A stretch of 64,000 nt of DNA from Phoronis australis (GCA_002633005.1 NMRA01000543.1:149188-213187); one strand, 5' to 3'. Shown: positions 1-12,260, counted from the first letter of the stretch. Numbers and translations: made by a program. The notes: generated by a model from the letters alone, not told the origin.

Positions 1-1033
1 TCATCTGAATGCAGCATATTTCGACTTAATTCGTATTTTATCTTACTTTGAAGTTGACCGCTTTTGACCCTCGTAACGCTCAATATTACTTTAATAGAAA
101 AGTTTCACACGATATACGCTATATATTATTTAGCGCTTTTTGCTAACTTAATGCAATACTCACTTGTTTTTCCTCTTTTGCGGTACCTTTCGTTTGACGC
201 CTTCAGAATTTTTAAAGTAAGTCTTCAACACGTCGTTGTTTATATACAAACGGCTTCACACCCTTGTTTATATACTAGCGTCTGTAATCTTTGTTCACTA
301 TGTTTAACAACGAGCGGTCATTATCTAAAATTACGGCTAATTGTTTTGAGTCCGCTTGGTTTATTTTGATCACGGACGCCACAGACAAAAAATGCGGTTA
401 GTACAAATGGTCGCTCGTCAATCTATGTCAATCATTATAAGTACACGGTTGTGAAACCAAATGTAAACTAGTAAATTGTAATTTAAAACGTACCCGGATC
501 TAAAGGTTGTAGCTAAGGTAAGTTAGCGTAGTCTCCAGAATCGTTGAATACGGCGTGCGTCATGACGTCGACGTCATATGTAAGCGAAATTGTGGTAGGT
601 ACCTCTTTGGAAATTGCTTTTTTCTCCGTAATGATAGGTATCTGAAAAGCGCTTTGGAAGATTACATAACAAAATGTGATCGGGTTTATTGAAACGTAAA
701 TTTTAATTGAAATATAGTAAATTTTTACAAGAGCCAAACATTGTATCAAAAAGCGTCGAGGCCCGCTTTCTTGCGGATTGGACCCAACCACTACTGCATT
801 ATCAAGTCATGAACATGACTAACTTGACCCCACCAACCATATTTACCACCGATTAATTTGATGCCCCAGCCCCCGGGCGACTGTTGCACGTTTTCGAAAA
901 GCAATGTTTTCGAATGGCGAATACTTTTGAAGAGGTAATTTTCAATGAGCGCTGAATGCTCATGGCCATGGTTTTGGCAATTTAGTGAAAGTCAAATTGA
1001 TCAGATATTTGGAATTGAATAGCGGAAGCATAG
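1..1033. other. No gene recognised; AT-rich flank
   Basis: Only short open frames occur here. None has splice sites, recognisable motifs or a coding-like composition. A possible frame on the minus strand at 513-791 reads into low-complexity hydrophobic sequence and is not supported. Confidence 0.5.
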
Positions 1034-1199
1034 CAGGGACGGATCCAGGATTTGAGTTGGGGGTGGGGGGGTGGGCCAGGGCAGAGTATTAGCCAAGATT
1101 TTTCCTGTCAGACATTCGCACCCCCGTACTGCCAAATGGAATCTGAGAGAATTTTAGGGGGGTCATGGCTCCCTTGGCCCCCCTCTAAATCCGCCACTG
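1034..1199. mobile_element. MITE, CAGTGGCGGAT-type termini
   Basis: A 166-bp element with inverted ends: it starts CAGGGACGGATCCAGG and ends TAAATCCGCCACTG. It is flanked on both sides by the 5-bp direct repeat CATAG (1029-1033 and 1200-1204). The interior is G-rich on the left and C-rich on the right, so the whole unit folds back. There is no coding capacity. The ends resemble hAT-type MITEs, but the 5-bp target duplication is shorter than the usual 8 bp. Confidence 0.75.
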
Positions 1200-1706
1200 C
1201 ATAGGTTTTACCATGTGCACTCAAATTATAACAGGTCACTCTAGTGAATTGGCAATTTACAATGTACTAGTTCTTTATCAGAAATATGTCAAGACTCCAG
1301 AATGCTTTCAAGGGAGACAAAGTGTACTTAACGCAATGGCAATGTCCGCGGAATTTTAACGCCTCTCGGCAATTAACCACAATGATCGCTTACACATCAC
1401 GTAGGCGCACCATTCCAAGAATTCTAAAACTGATGCCACTGCAACACTTCCAGGCGACAGGAGTGAATGGTGACTATTCCAGCAGAGAACTTCTAAGCAA
1501 TACTTGGAAGGTGTTGTTATGGGCGCTCAGGGTGGTTGTCATGGCACAGCCATCAAGGAAAAATTCACGGAAGTGCATTGGGAAGGTAATAGGAGAAATT
1601 AATGCCGACCATCTAGCAAAAACAGATTGAAAAACGGGAAGTACACATTTTTCTGAATAAGTACAGAGAAACTGTCAACTCAAACATGGTTACGTAGGAC
1701 CCTAGA

Positions 1707-1845
1707 CAGGAACGGTTGAGTTTGGGAGGGGGCCAGGGCAGAGTATTAGTCACGATTTTGCCCGTTAGACATTCACACCCCCCAACTACCAAATGGAATC
1801 TGGGAGAATTTTAGAGCCCCCCCCTCCCCCCTAGATCCGCCACCG
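1707..1845. mobile_element. Second copy of the same MITE family
   Basis: The interior matches the element at 1034-1199 (shared blocks GGGCAGAGTATTAG and CCAAATGGAATCTG) and it ends TAGATCCGCCACCG. Flanks are CTAGA (1702-1706) and CTAAA (1846-1850), a 5-bp target duplication with one mismatch. The left terminus is more decayed than in the first copy. Confidence 0.65.
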
Positions 1846-1850
1846 CTAAA

Positions 1851-3039
1851 AATGTCCAATTTGGGCCAACTTCGGAATATCATATCTCGGAAACGCTTGG
1901 TCGAATTCTTATGAAAGTTTCAGGTACTGTGCTTAATACATTGTTCTCGAAAACGCTCGCGGTTAGGGATTGTATTTTAATGCCTCACTTTTGCACAAGG
2001 GAATATCAAAATATCGGACTAGACTCACAATGATTTTTGAGAAAACGAAAACGAAACGATAATTTAGAAAACTGCAACTGCGTTTATGAAATTTTATTTC
2101 AAACATCTATAATTTCATTATTCCATACGAAATTTTGCTATGAATTATATAAATCTTCTTTTTACTTAATTTTACTAAAAAGCATGGCCAGATTGGTGTA
2201 GTCAAAAATTAAATTCTACAGAATTTCTACTTTCAGAAAATACTGAGTTAAATTCTATAATTTAATAGATATTTGGCTAAATGGCAGTGTTATCGACGAG
2301 GTCCTTCATAATCTTGGGATTTGCCGGTATTTAGCTGTCTGTGAATTTCTTTGGGGTTTAAAAACTATGCCATATTTATCCGTTGAGGCGGCAACTCGAC
2401 TCGTATCCAGTGCGTACACGCGCCATTTTTATTCGCTATTTTTGGATTGACCAACACCAATAAACATCGAAGCGTTTTTTTTCGAGTCGCTGACGTTTTC
2501 TATATTCTTTGTTGACAACGTAAATCAAGTCCTATCAAAGTAAGGAATATTACGAGACTGATTTTATCAGGTTAAGTGGCTTAATCCATTTCCGTTTTTG
2601 TAGCAGCCAAATACCGAGGACACCTAGTTTCTAAATTTTTGTACAAGTTAGCAGTCACTTTCGGATTACCAATTCTTGTCAATTAGTCACCTACAAGGGT
2701 CCTGCATTTTGAGAGCCAGTTTTCTCCACCGAAGAACGAGTATCAAATTGGTTCTCAAAATCTGGGACCAATGAAAGTCACTGTTTCTCTTTTTAAGAGA
2801 AATCATTAAGGGTCACACTTAAATTTTTAACAAGTATTGTTTGTACTTTGTTTTAATTCATTTTTCGATTTTTGGCAGCTGAACACTGAGGAAACACACT
2901 TTTAACTGCAGATTTATTTAAAGTGCACATAACAATTTAAACAATTTTATTAATTTTGAGCAAAGCCCCAGAAATCTTTTTCGCCTTGTTTCCAGATTCT
3001 CATTCATTCACTAGCTCGGCGAGCTCAGAGAAGGAGACT
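1851..3039. other. No gene recognised
   Basis: AT-rich sequence with no long open frame, no tRNA-like fold and no repeat that I can pair with another copy in the window. Confidence 0.45.
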
Positions 3040-3101
3040 CTTTTGTGCAATGTTTCTGCCAATAAGACCTGGATTCGAACCCGGGTCTCCCAAACTGGCC
3101 G
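3040..3101 (-). mobile_element. tRNA-derived SINE, box B half, interrupted
   Basis: On the minus strand the sequence carries a Pol III box B-like motif (reverse complement of GGATTCGAACCC at 3070-3081). The expected box A half is displaced by the MITE that begins at 3102 and seems to resume near 3345-3375, where AGCACAG...AGTGAG resembles the box A part of the SINE at 11770. Confidence 0.5.
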
Positions 3102-3341
3102 CAGGGCTTGGAATGACCAATGACAAAAAGAGGAAAATTTTCCGGTCATGTATCGTTCCACAAACAAATAGGCGTGCGGGATAGAAATATTTTCAGTGTT
3201 GTAAACTTTAAGTGAAATAAACGTTTTTACATGAATAAAAATAAATAATGATAAATTAGACAAAAAGAGGAAACGGGGAATCAAATGAGAGGAAATTGAG
3301 ATCAAATGGAGGCAATGCTCAAGAGAAAAAATTCAAGTCCT
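3102..3341. mobile_element. MITE, CAGGGCTTGGAAT termini (decayed copy)
   Basis: This is colinear with the better preserved element at 7713-7963, sharing GACAAAAAGAGG, GAAAATTTTCC, TAGAAATATTTT and TGATAAA blocks. The left end is CAGGGCTTGGAAT. The right end is degenerate (ATTCAAGTCCT in place of ATTCCAAGCCCTG). It is non-coding and appears to lie inside a SINE. Confidence 0.65.
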
Positions 3342-3399
3342 TCGGTAGCACAGAGGTCAAAGCAGTGAGTCCACACAGTCACAGTACTGTTCTTCAGAA

Positions 3400-5100
3400 T
3401 AAAAACATCATAAGTGTAACATAGAACGAATAATATAACAAAAAAACAAGATTATTCTGTACATTATGATATATTTCAATAACAGGAAGCAAGACATTCT
3501 GTAGAAAACGCCATTGGGAACTAAATTGACACCTTCAGTTCAACAATACAAAATTTAATACAAAGTGGTCCTACTAAGGCACAGCAGTCTAGCACCAGTA
3601 ACCTAACTGCTTCAACCAAAACCAACTTTTGAAAGCAAGTTAAACAACAAAAATATTCATATTTAAGTAAAATATTGATATTTACATATTGAAAATGTAT
3701 TCAGCATGTTTCATATATAAACACGACAGTACCATAGCCTGCAGGGACATCTTGAGGGATAGGTACAAGGTTAAATATTCTGAAATTACGAGTTGAGAAG
3801 TCACCTACATGATAGACAGACCTCTTCACACCAACGCCACAGCTCACCTGAAACACCTTCAATAAATAGACAACCTAGTAGACTGGTACTACCTGACATC
3901 ATGAACAGACAACGTCTGATTGGTCAACGTGTTTCTATGGCAACAACTGCTACACTCTGGCTTCCCTTTTGAGTTAGCTAAATACCCTGAGTTAACCAAC
4001 CAGTAGCAAGCATTCACCAAAATGCCTTGTATGGGATTGTCTTCAGGAGTGTTTGAAGTCAGCAGCCAATCAACTAGTCTGATATCAGCAAACTGAGGTG
4101 ACTATAAAAGTGTGGAGTTGGAGGCATGCGCTTCAGATCCTGAACCCATACATTTTTATGGCACGGAAAAGTCCAGGTCTATGTATTTACGTGATTTGAA
4201 AAACGGTAGCAGTTCATATACATACATCTAAAATGGGAAACAAGTGTCAGGTGCCAACTAGTAAGTCAAGTTTTGATCTAAAAATGTAGCCGCAAATATG
4301 GTTAACTAAAATACTCAGTCTATAGCTATATACAATTAGTAATGCCAGCCACACCTATTTAGAAACATCAACGACAGCTTCCAAAAACTAAAAATTTCAA
4401 AAATACTGTGACCGCTCAAGTTTGTGACATCTAATAACTGAAATGGCAAACGACAACCACAGGAAAATTCAAATTTAGCTACAAACCTGCCATCCATCAA
4501 AAACCAAACTTGATTTACAGATATTACCATTATATATTGTTATTGCTTGAGATGAATTGGCTTGTCAAGAGGGACATTTTATGAGCCTGGTCCCAAGCAT
4601 TGCTGCACTGTCAGGTCTTCCGAAAACCAGAAATCAAGTTGAGGCCAGTTTTATCCTGTACTGTGGTCTAAGTCAGAACATAAGGTTTCTTTGATAGTTG
4701 AATGTAAATTTATAGCTATCGTACTTAAAAAATTGAGTACAAAACATGAAACTTCAAAATGAACAAAACATATTGCAAAAGGAATCCAGTGTGTTCCTTA
4801 GAATTGCGCTCAGTAACCAGCAAAAATATAGCGATGACAACTCTTTGCGTGCAACATAGGGTGGACAAGAGGAATATTTTGTTGTCCCATTTTATAACAA
4901 AAATAAAAATTAAATGAAATTGGATTCTATTATAAGCATGGTGTGCACTTTGCATATGTCACATGACAATACCTGGTGAAGACTACATTATCTGTAGACA
5001 GGTATTCAGCCTTTAGTTTTGACAATTATTTTACTTTTGTGCGCAATAACTAAAAAATTTCCACAATACTTTCTATTCACCATTCTCGCATCATTCAGTG
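3400..5100. other. 3' flank of ILKAP, no separate gene
   Basis: AT-rich sequence downstream of the ILKAP stop codon on the minus strand, presumably holding its 3' untranslated region. I found no strong AATAAA on the minus strand close to the stop; an ATTAAA lies near 3553. Open frames here lack coding character. Confidence 0.4.
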
Positions 5101-8100
5101 TTATGACTTTCCTATGGCCACAATGATGATAGTCACATTGTCAGCACTCAGTCTCTTCACAGCATCCCCAGCCACTCTGCTGCAGGCCGCTTCAAACCGA
5201 GCCTCTCTCTCACTCCTAACCTCCGTCGCCGTAATCTGGTCGCTACTCATCACCCTGCTTATAGTCTCTATGCAGTCGGCATTGGAAAATGTCTTCCATA
5301 CTCCGTCACAAGCCAATACTAGATATTTATCTCTCTCTGTCAGTTGGCATCGTTTGATGTCAGGTACACACGAGACTCCATATGCCTTGTATGGCCCATC
5401 ACCCAGAGACCTTGAGACTTCCAGCTGCCCTAGTACTCGACCATCCCTGGCAATAAATGACAGACAGATTAGATAACAAACAATCCAGCAAAAGAGAAAC
5501 TGATCCCTGTCTTTTAAAAGCGTTCCAATCCCCCTTAATCCTCTCATCCCTGTGATCTAGTAACTTCTTGTCCAGAAACACGCAATGTTTTTGGGGGAAA
5601 ACACTTGTCTACTTTAATGCAAAATCATTTACAATCATTATTATAATTCAGACTTTCATCACAACTGTGGACAAAACATTCCATGAAACAAAATGAATTT
5701 TGACACTATTTGATGATTTTTTGAAAACTACTGTAGTATGTTTCAAACATATAACTGCACTCTCAGTGGTTTACATATTCATTCTTTGACACCACCAGCT
5801 CACTGATGACATCATAAAACTGTTTTGAGGTATAAATACTGTTACATAATTTCTACCTATTGAAGACATTGGATGATGAGCACGGGTGACCCCAATACCT
5901 GCGCTCGTTCTTCAAAGAACGCTGTGACACCTAAAGATGGCTGGAGAAATGACAACGAACAACGGAAACACTGTTTCAATGTAAATAGGCTAGAGGTTGA
6001 TTTAAATAGACCAATAGATTTNGAGCCTCTCTCTCACTCCTAACCTCCGTCGCCGTAATCTGGTCGCTACTCATCACCCTGCTTATAGTCTCTATGCAGT
6101 CGGCATTGGAAAATGTCTTCCATACTCCGTCACAAGCCAATACTAGATATTTATCTCTCTCTGTCAGTTGGCATCGTTTGATGTCAGGTACACACGAGAC
6201 TCCATATGCCTTGTATGGCCCATCACCCAGAGACCTTGAGACTTCCAGCTGCCCTAGGACTCGACCATCCCTAGCAATAAATGACAGACAGATTAGATAA
6301 CAAACAATCCAGCAAAAGAGAAACTGATCCCTGTCTTTTAAAATATTTCCAATCCCCCTTAATCCTCTCATCCCTGAGATCTAGTAACTTCTTGTCCAGA
6401 AACACGCAATGTTTTTAGGGGAAAACACTTGTCTACTTTAACGCAAAATCATTTACAATCATTATAATGCAGACTTTCATCACAACTGTGGACAAAACAT
6501 TCCATGAAACAAAATGAATTTTTACACTATTTGATGATTTTTGAAAACTACTGTAGTACGTTTCAAACATATAACCGCACTCTCAGTGGTTTACATATTC
6601 ATTCTTTGACATCACCAGCTCACTGATGACATCATAAAACTGCTTTGAGGTATAAATACTGTTACATAATTTCTACCTATTGAAGACATTGGATGATGAG
6701 CACAGGTGTCCCCAATACCTGCGCTCGTTCTTCAAAGAACGCTGTGACACCTTAAGATGGCTGGAGAAATGACAACGAACAACGGAAACACTGTTTCAAA
6801 GTAAATAGGCTAGAGGTTGATTTAAATAGACCAATAGATTTTAAGATGTAAAAGACTGTTTATAAGTATCACTATTTTCCCAAGCTTACAAACCATACGT
6901 ATTTTGCGACCCCCCTTTCCCTCTCTGTAAGTGTATGGTTCTGTACCGGTTACAGTCCAAGTGTGCTTCAAAGTTAATTGGTTTGACATGGTATCAACAT
7001 AAAACATCGTTTTTATTACAATTTGTCATGTAATTTGTTTTTGCCTAGTTGTATCTTGGCGACATTTCTTGCTTTGCCATGTTTTTTCGATGTAAAAAAG
7101 AAATGAAAACCTTGACTTCTGTTATTAGACATCATTCTTATGACAACAAAAGTGTAAGCGCCGCCCCCCCTCCCCCCAAAAGCGAATACATTTGCTCGCT
7201 TGTGAAAATGGTAAAATTGTCAATGGTCCCTAATGACCTGATTGTCGATACAATTAGCATCATCTTCCACATAATAAAGACTCACTTAACATGTCCGCCA
7301 GCTTTTTGTATTCTGATTCGCTCATCATACATAGTAGGATTGTGATCCGTGGTAAGAGTGACGCCCACAAGTTTACCCTCCGCGTTTTGTCTGCACAGGA
7401 TGGCCTGTTGATGTAGACACATTAAGTACAACAATAATGGCATAATATCAATGCAAACACTTTAACAGAAAACAAGTTGACTTGTAACGCTGTGTCATTT
7501 TATGCGCTGAGTACGGTTTCAAACAATAATGGACGCTCAGTTATTTGTAAACTCAGACTTCATTTCTAAACTGAAAAAAGTTAAGATCAATTTTATTGCG
7601 GTATGTGGTCTACACCAAAAGTGTACTTTTTCGATGAAACCCAGGTTTATAGTTGCTTCGTGTCAGGAAACTCATTCAGACAAAGAAAGAAAAAGGAAAA
7701 TGAGTGTATAACCAGGGCTTGAAATAACCGATGACAAAAAAAGAGGAAAATTTTCCAGGTGACGTATTGTTCCACAAATAAATAGACTTGTGTGATAGAA
7801 ATATTTTATGTTGTAAAATTTATCTGAAATAGCTGTTTTTGCATGAATAAAGTCAATATAATGATAAAAAAGAGACCCAAAAGAGGAAACTGGACATCAA
7901 ATAAGAGGAAAACGAAACCAAAAATGAGGAAATCTTCTTAAACGAGGAAAATTCCAAGCCCTGATAACTCAAGGTCGGGAAATATTATTTGAGTTGGTCC
8001 ACATTAGTTTCACTGTTTCTGGAGTCACTTAGACAATGGAAGAAAAATAAGAGGACAGTTCAAAGTTGGAAAACGTTAATAAACCTTACCCAACATTACT

Positions 8101-11100
8101 TTAGCTTAAGGACTATGGGTAAATAAAGCTTGTCGTTAAATATTAAGAAGGTTGACTAATTGAATAGCTTTTGCAAGCTCAACCATATTTAGCAAGACGT
8201 AAATAATCAAAGGTAGGTTTACTTCCAAGGAAGCTCTTCGGCGAGAACATCAGACGTTTCGCCTTCACCCCAAGCTAATCATCAGAAAGCAGTGAAAATT
8301 TGTCCATTCTTTTACTTATGACTGGACAAGGTTTTCAAATTGATATGACCACTACTGGGTACAAACACGTATGTGAACAACGACATATTGATTGACGTTT
8401 CGGTTTATTCACTATAAATCATTCTCAAGACAAAAGTCAACATTATTTAATCAGGTGACACAAGTGGAGAACAGACTGTACAGGTACAGGTCAAAATGCA
8501 TTGTGAGACGAGACCAGAAATCAAAACAGTTGGAGCTCAAATGAACCGATGTTTCTATTGATATAGCGCTCAGCACGATTGAACAACGTGAACTTTCTTC
8601 TTGAGAATGGTTTATAGGGAATAAACCGAAATGTCGATCAATATGTCGTTGTTTACATACGCGCTAATTTTAAAGTTCGTACTCATATTTTGGCCAGAGG
8701 CAAATGTGATCAAGCCTACTGGGACAGTTTTAACAATGTACTGATCAATCTACAAATCTGCAAAGGTCAGGCAAGGGAGCCAAACGATGCTCTAAGGAAG
8801 GCTTTACCTTGCTGTCTCCCAGATTGGCAATGTACAGTGTATCGTTGATAGCCAATACTGTGGTAGCAGTGGACCCATCCTTCCATGAAGGCTTCCTGAA
8901 ATGACCAACAGGTGGCGGTAAACACCCTCTTTATAAATACATCTGGCATATCAGACAAACTATGATCAAAATAATACGAAAAGTTTTCAAATATGCCTCT
9001 TGGTTTTCCAGTTGTATTTTGAATAAAAACTTTGAATTTCAACAGTAACTCACAAACCTGAGTCAAGGAGTTAAATCTTTTAACAGTTGACTACATGTTT
9101 TATGAAGAATTTTCTGTAAACAAATGAATTTCATCAACAGCCAAATTTTTAACCAGTAACCAAATGAAGAACTAAAACTATTTCATAACTCCATCAATGA
9201 AAAGACAGATTGCAGTACTCACGTTTTTGAGGCCTGTTTTAAAAATTCATCATCAACCTTTTTGTAAACCTCAATGAAGATTTTCTTCATTTCTTTTTCA
9301 ACACCTTGTAGTTCACCTGAAGCCAAACAAAATAACAAGCTTGCTCAAATAACGTACATTCAAGGCAATTTTAATGCGTCTTACAATTTTCATTACTGCT
9401 TGACAACTTCACGCAGCAACCGTACAACACAATCTTGCCAATTTAGGACACAACATGGCGGAAAAGAAATTTGATTTTCTGATTTTTTTACAAAATTTAT
9501 GCAAAAATAATGCTTTACCATCTTCAGGTTTTGTGCTACAGGTGTAAATACTATTAATACAAAATTTTGAAGCATTGTGGGCATTCACGGCAACTTAGGA
9601 ACTCTTGCAAATGAAAAAGGGTTAATTTTGGTGACTGTGTCCGGACTTGATGAGACTTATACAGATCTTGGCCATGGTGCATAAAAATAATTAAAGGGTA
9701 ACGATTACAACTTTGGAACACAGACGGCTCACAAGGCAGTGCAATACAGACAAAACAGACTGTACCCACCAACATTATCACTTCTTTAACCTTAATTTTG
9801 ATAATTAGTATTCTGTAAACCTCTGTACCAAACCCTTTGGATGAACGTCAACGCTGAACTTCATTCTCTACTTTGCAATTTCTCAGCAAATCTAAATGTT
9901 CTTTCTAATTAGAACAGTGTCATAAATAAAAAGGCATACACTACCTAAGTATTTGTCTGTTACCTTTAGGCAATCTCTCTGCCAGTCTTTTGTGGAAATT
10001 CTCAGCGGCAAACTTTGATGCCCTTGCCCCGCCATGACCATCGAAGACTGCGTAGAACGCAAGCCTTGAGCTGGAAACACAAATGGCTGGAGTGTCTTCA
10101 AAAACATAACAGTGCTTAACAAGGTCTAGCCAACACTGTATTCTCAAAGCACTCAGTCACATCTACATATAAGGTTTGTATAAATTTCGAAGCTCAAAAA
10201 TAAACATAAAGATTGCCAAATGAATCCTAAAGAATCCAAACACACATGAGCAACAAACTATGTGTTCAAACATATACATGCGCAAGACTTTTGCAATTGC
10301 GAAAAATGTACCTTAACTTAGGATGCAATACGGCAGATAAATGGCACAACCGGTATTTCATTTTGTCCAATTTCTACACTTAAACTAATGTTTGACTCCG
10401 TTTTTCATCTGATAGACACTGATACGACTCCTTTAAGCAAAAGCAGAAAATCCCAGGCATTTTAACATAGTCAGCCACAGAAAAAAAAGAAAGATTGCAA
10501 CTTTGGCAATTCCCTTTGTGCAACATTGAAGAGAAGTTACAATACGTTTTATTTGCCTCTCTGAAACCTTGTTCTGTTCTTACGCACAAGAAAGTCAACT
10601 TTTTGACGAATTTGAAAAGTCACGGCAATCCTAAACACATACATGGAAGAGTGTAGACTTGTCACGTGACTTGTGAAGTCATCAATGATGACATGAGCAT
10701 CCTGCATCTCATCCCGTTCGCCTTGTCTTTCAGCAAAGAACCCCTGCAACTGCAGGATCCCTGCAAAAGATTCCAACCTGCCAAGAGTCTTGACGTAATC
10801 ATCTCAACTTAACAAAGATGTATTGTGACACGGTCTGATTAATGCGAAGCAACATCATGAACAAAATGGGAGTCTAAATAAATTGAGAGGAAGATAATGT
10901 CACAATCCCAGATAAAAAGAAACATTGACGCCAATGTTACAGGCTGCCACCCAGACAAATGTAACAACCAAAGAAAACAAGCAATGATATCCACACTTTT
11001 TATAAATTTCAAACTCAAAAAAAAGTTTTCCCAACTGTTCATAAACAGCAGCATTTGTCGTCATTTAACACAAAAATCACCGAAAGCAATTAATTGGACC

Positions 11101-12229
11101 GTGATTTTTTACACGTCTACTCTGCTCTATTCAACCTGCCTCTATAGGTGTTTGTTGACATTCGCGCTTCCGACACATTTGTGGATAACATTGCAAGACC
11201 TATTCGCGGTTTTATTCTGATGAATGATTGCACGCAGATATCTATAACACACGAGCATGCATAAAATACAATGTACAGCACAAATCACATAGGACAACTC
11301 AATAAACAGTTCATACGTATTACCTTCAGTTGAACTTCGACAGCGCTTGTTCCCAACCATGTCAGTATCCTCTTTTGTTCTCTCCCGAGCTCTCTTTTCA
11401 GTACCACTGCCGTTGGAGACATCTGGCAAATCTCCGAATAGTGAGTCTGAAGTTTTGGAGCCCTCTGATGCGGTTTCGCCTGTAGAATTCTTGAGAGGAT
11501 GACTATTATCCGCAGCTAAACAAGAAAAGTATACTTGAAATGCTGAAACAAACTCTTGAGACGAGGGTTAATCTTTAGCAAAATTACATGTGTACTTCTC
11601 AGTTATGGTGACTTGGTGCTCTTACATTCTAAAAAACTTAATTCTCTTCTTTACACTTCACACTAGAAGAATAAAAGAAGAGTATTCTAAAGTATTTCTC
11701 ATTCATTCCCTTACATACATTCATCATTCAAGTAAGATCAAGCTTAGGGGAGAAGGAGACACTATTGTGTGACGCTCGATTGTCTGTCAATAAAGCCAGG
11801 ATTCGAGCCTGGGTCTCCAGAAGGGAGTCCGGAGCACAAACCACTGAGCATGCTGTACATTTATGCCTTGACACATTTTGGCACTTGACAGGTTTGTCAT
11901 CAGGTAAACAGGAAGAAGACTCTCAGAGGATAGGCAACTCCCTCGGATGACAGTATACAGGTATACACAGCCATGTAACTGCCAACTCAGAGGGTAACGT
12001 GAGATTTGGGAACTGTCTATATTGACACAGACAATGCTTCTCCTTTGTGGTCCCTAATTTTGAGATGCGGGTTTTGAATTGAAATTTGACAGAAGATTGT
12101 ACAATGTGGGCTTTTAGTCCATACATTGACGACAGGGGAACAAATCGAATTAGTCTTAGGAGAATTGGAATTCTATCTAAACTATAAGGTCAACTTACAA
12201 AGCTCGGGTAAATCTGCAAACAAATCCAT
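5101..12229 (-). CDS. ILKAP: ILKAP-type protein phosphatase 2C
   Basis: Metal-dependent serine/threonine phosphatase of the PPM family; in vertebrates ILKAP binds integrin-linked kinase and dampens its signalling. Coding exons in order are 12229-12199, 11515-11324, 10760-10643, 10070-9964, 9316-9223, 8895-8808, 7404-7286 and 5446-5101. All junctions are GT-AG, all phases agree, and the product is 364 residues (human about 392). Visible PP2C motifs are GERDEMQDAH (88-97), VFDGHGG (122-128, metal Asp124), GSTA (188-191), NLGDSK (205-210), SRSLGD (261-266), ACDGVW (295-300, Asp297) and SADNVT (350-355, Asp352). The N terminus MDLFADLPEL echoes human MDLFGDLP, and a second LFGDLP follows at 36-41. 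Residues 48-75 are basic and may act in nuclear import. The start ATG is fixed by this N-terminal match. Parts of exons 1, 2 and 8 also occur in false duplicates at 13385-13415, 12668-12688 and 6023-6268. Confidence 0.93.
5199..6021. repeat. Contig-end overlap, left copy
   Basis: This stretch is nearly identical to 6023-6842 and the two meet at the single N at 6022. The left contig ends in ...AATAGATTT and the right contig begins inside the same sequence. Differences are scattered substitutions and small indels, as between two alleles. It contains most of ILKAP exon 8. Confidence 0.85.
6022..6022. other. Single-N contig join
   Basis: A lone N marks a scaffold join. The sequence on its right restarts about 820 bp back in the sequence on its left, so the gap size is really negative. 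Confidence 0.9.
6023..6268 (-). pseudogene. False duplicate of ILKAP exon 8 (truncated)
   Basis: It repeats the exon 8 reading frame from the acceptor side (DGRVLGQLEVSRS onward) but stops at the N after SEREA, so the last part with SADNVT and the stop codon is absent. It is best explained by unmerged overlapping contigs and not by a second phosphatase gene. The rest of the right-hand copy continues to about 6842. Confidence 0.8.
7713..7963. mobile_element. MITE, CAGGGCTTGGAAT termini (intact copy)
   Basis: A 251-bp non-coding element starting CAGGGCTTGAAAT and ending ATTCCAAGCCCTG, which are inverted repeats of each other. The 5-bp direct repeat ATAAC flanks it on both sides (7708-7712 and 7964-7968). 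It sits in the ILKAP intron between exons 6 and 7, as does the element at 8352-8664. Confidence 0.8.
8215..8300 (-). mobile_element. Retroelement remnant with CTGATGA...CGAAACGTC core
   Basis: On the minus strand a CTGATGA block is followed about 20 bases later by GGCGAAACGTC. Such a core is seen in Penelope-like and related retroelement termini, where it can belong to a hammerhead-like ribozyme. I could not pair all three helices here, so this is tentative. Confidence 0.35.
8352..8664. mobile_element. Foldback element with ~65-bp inverted arms
   Basis: The left arm (GTATGTGAACAACGACATAT ... TTCTCAAGA) and the right arm (TCTTGAGAATGG ... CGTTGTTTACATACG) are reverse complements with only a few mismatches over about 65 bp. 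The middle 180 bp is unrelated and non-coding. Each arm carries a CGAAACGTC or CGAAATGTC core. It is a palindromic mobile element in an ILKAP intron; the family is not identified. Confidence 0.7.
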
Positions 12230-12260
12230 GTTAGTGTCTGCTGGCACCTGTGCTGGGCTG
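11495..12260. repeat. Contig-end overlap, left copy
   Basis: It matches 12668-13452 with small allelic differences and is separated from it by the N at 12667. It contains the beginning of ILKAP exon 2, intron 1, a SINE and coding exon 1. Beyond 12260 the two copies stop matching, which suggests two haplotypes that differ upstream of the ILKAP start. Confidence 0.8.
11770..11862 (-). mobile_element. tRNA-derived SINE in ILKAP intron 1
   Basis: Read on the minus strand there is a box A-like GCTCAGTGGTTTGTGCTCC followed about 30 bases later by a box B-like GGCTCGAATCC. The order and spacing are those of a tRNA head. No full cloverleaf is retained, so it is a SINE and not a tRNA gene. The same element recurs in the duplicated contig end at 12955-13045. 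Confidence 0.65.

Noticed and set aside
1286-1630. 114-residue frame between two MITEs
   Set aside because: No motif, no splice sites and no coding bias beyond what such AT-moderate sequence gives by chance.
6023-6371. A second PP2C-like reading frame
   Set aside because: It is the overlapping contig end of ILKAP exon 8 and is cut by the N at 6022; no independent gene is needed.
11799-11809. Box B-like GGATTCGAGCC as part of a tRNA gene
   Set aside because: Acceptor and anticodon stems do not close; similar units recur at 30557 and 55250, so these are SINEs.
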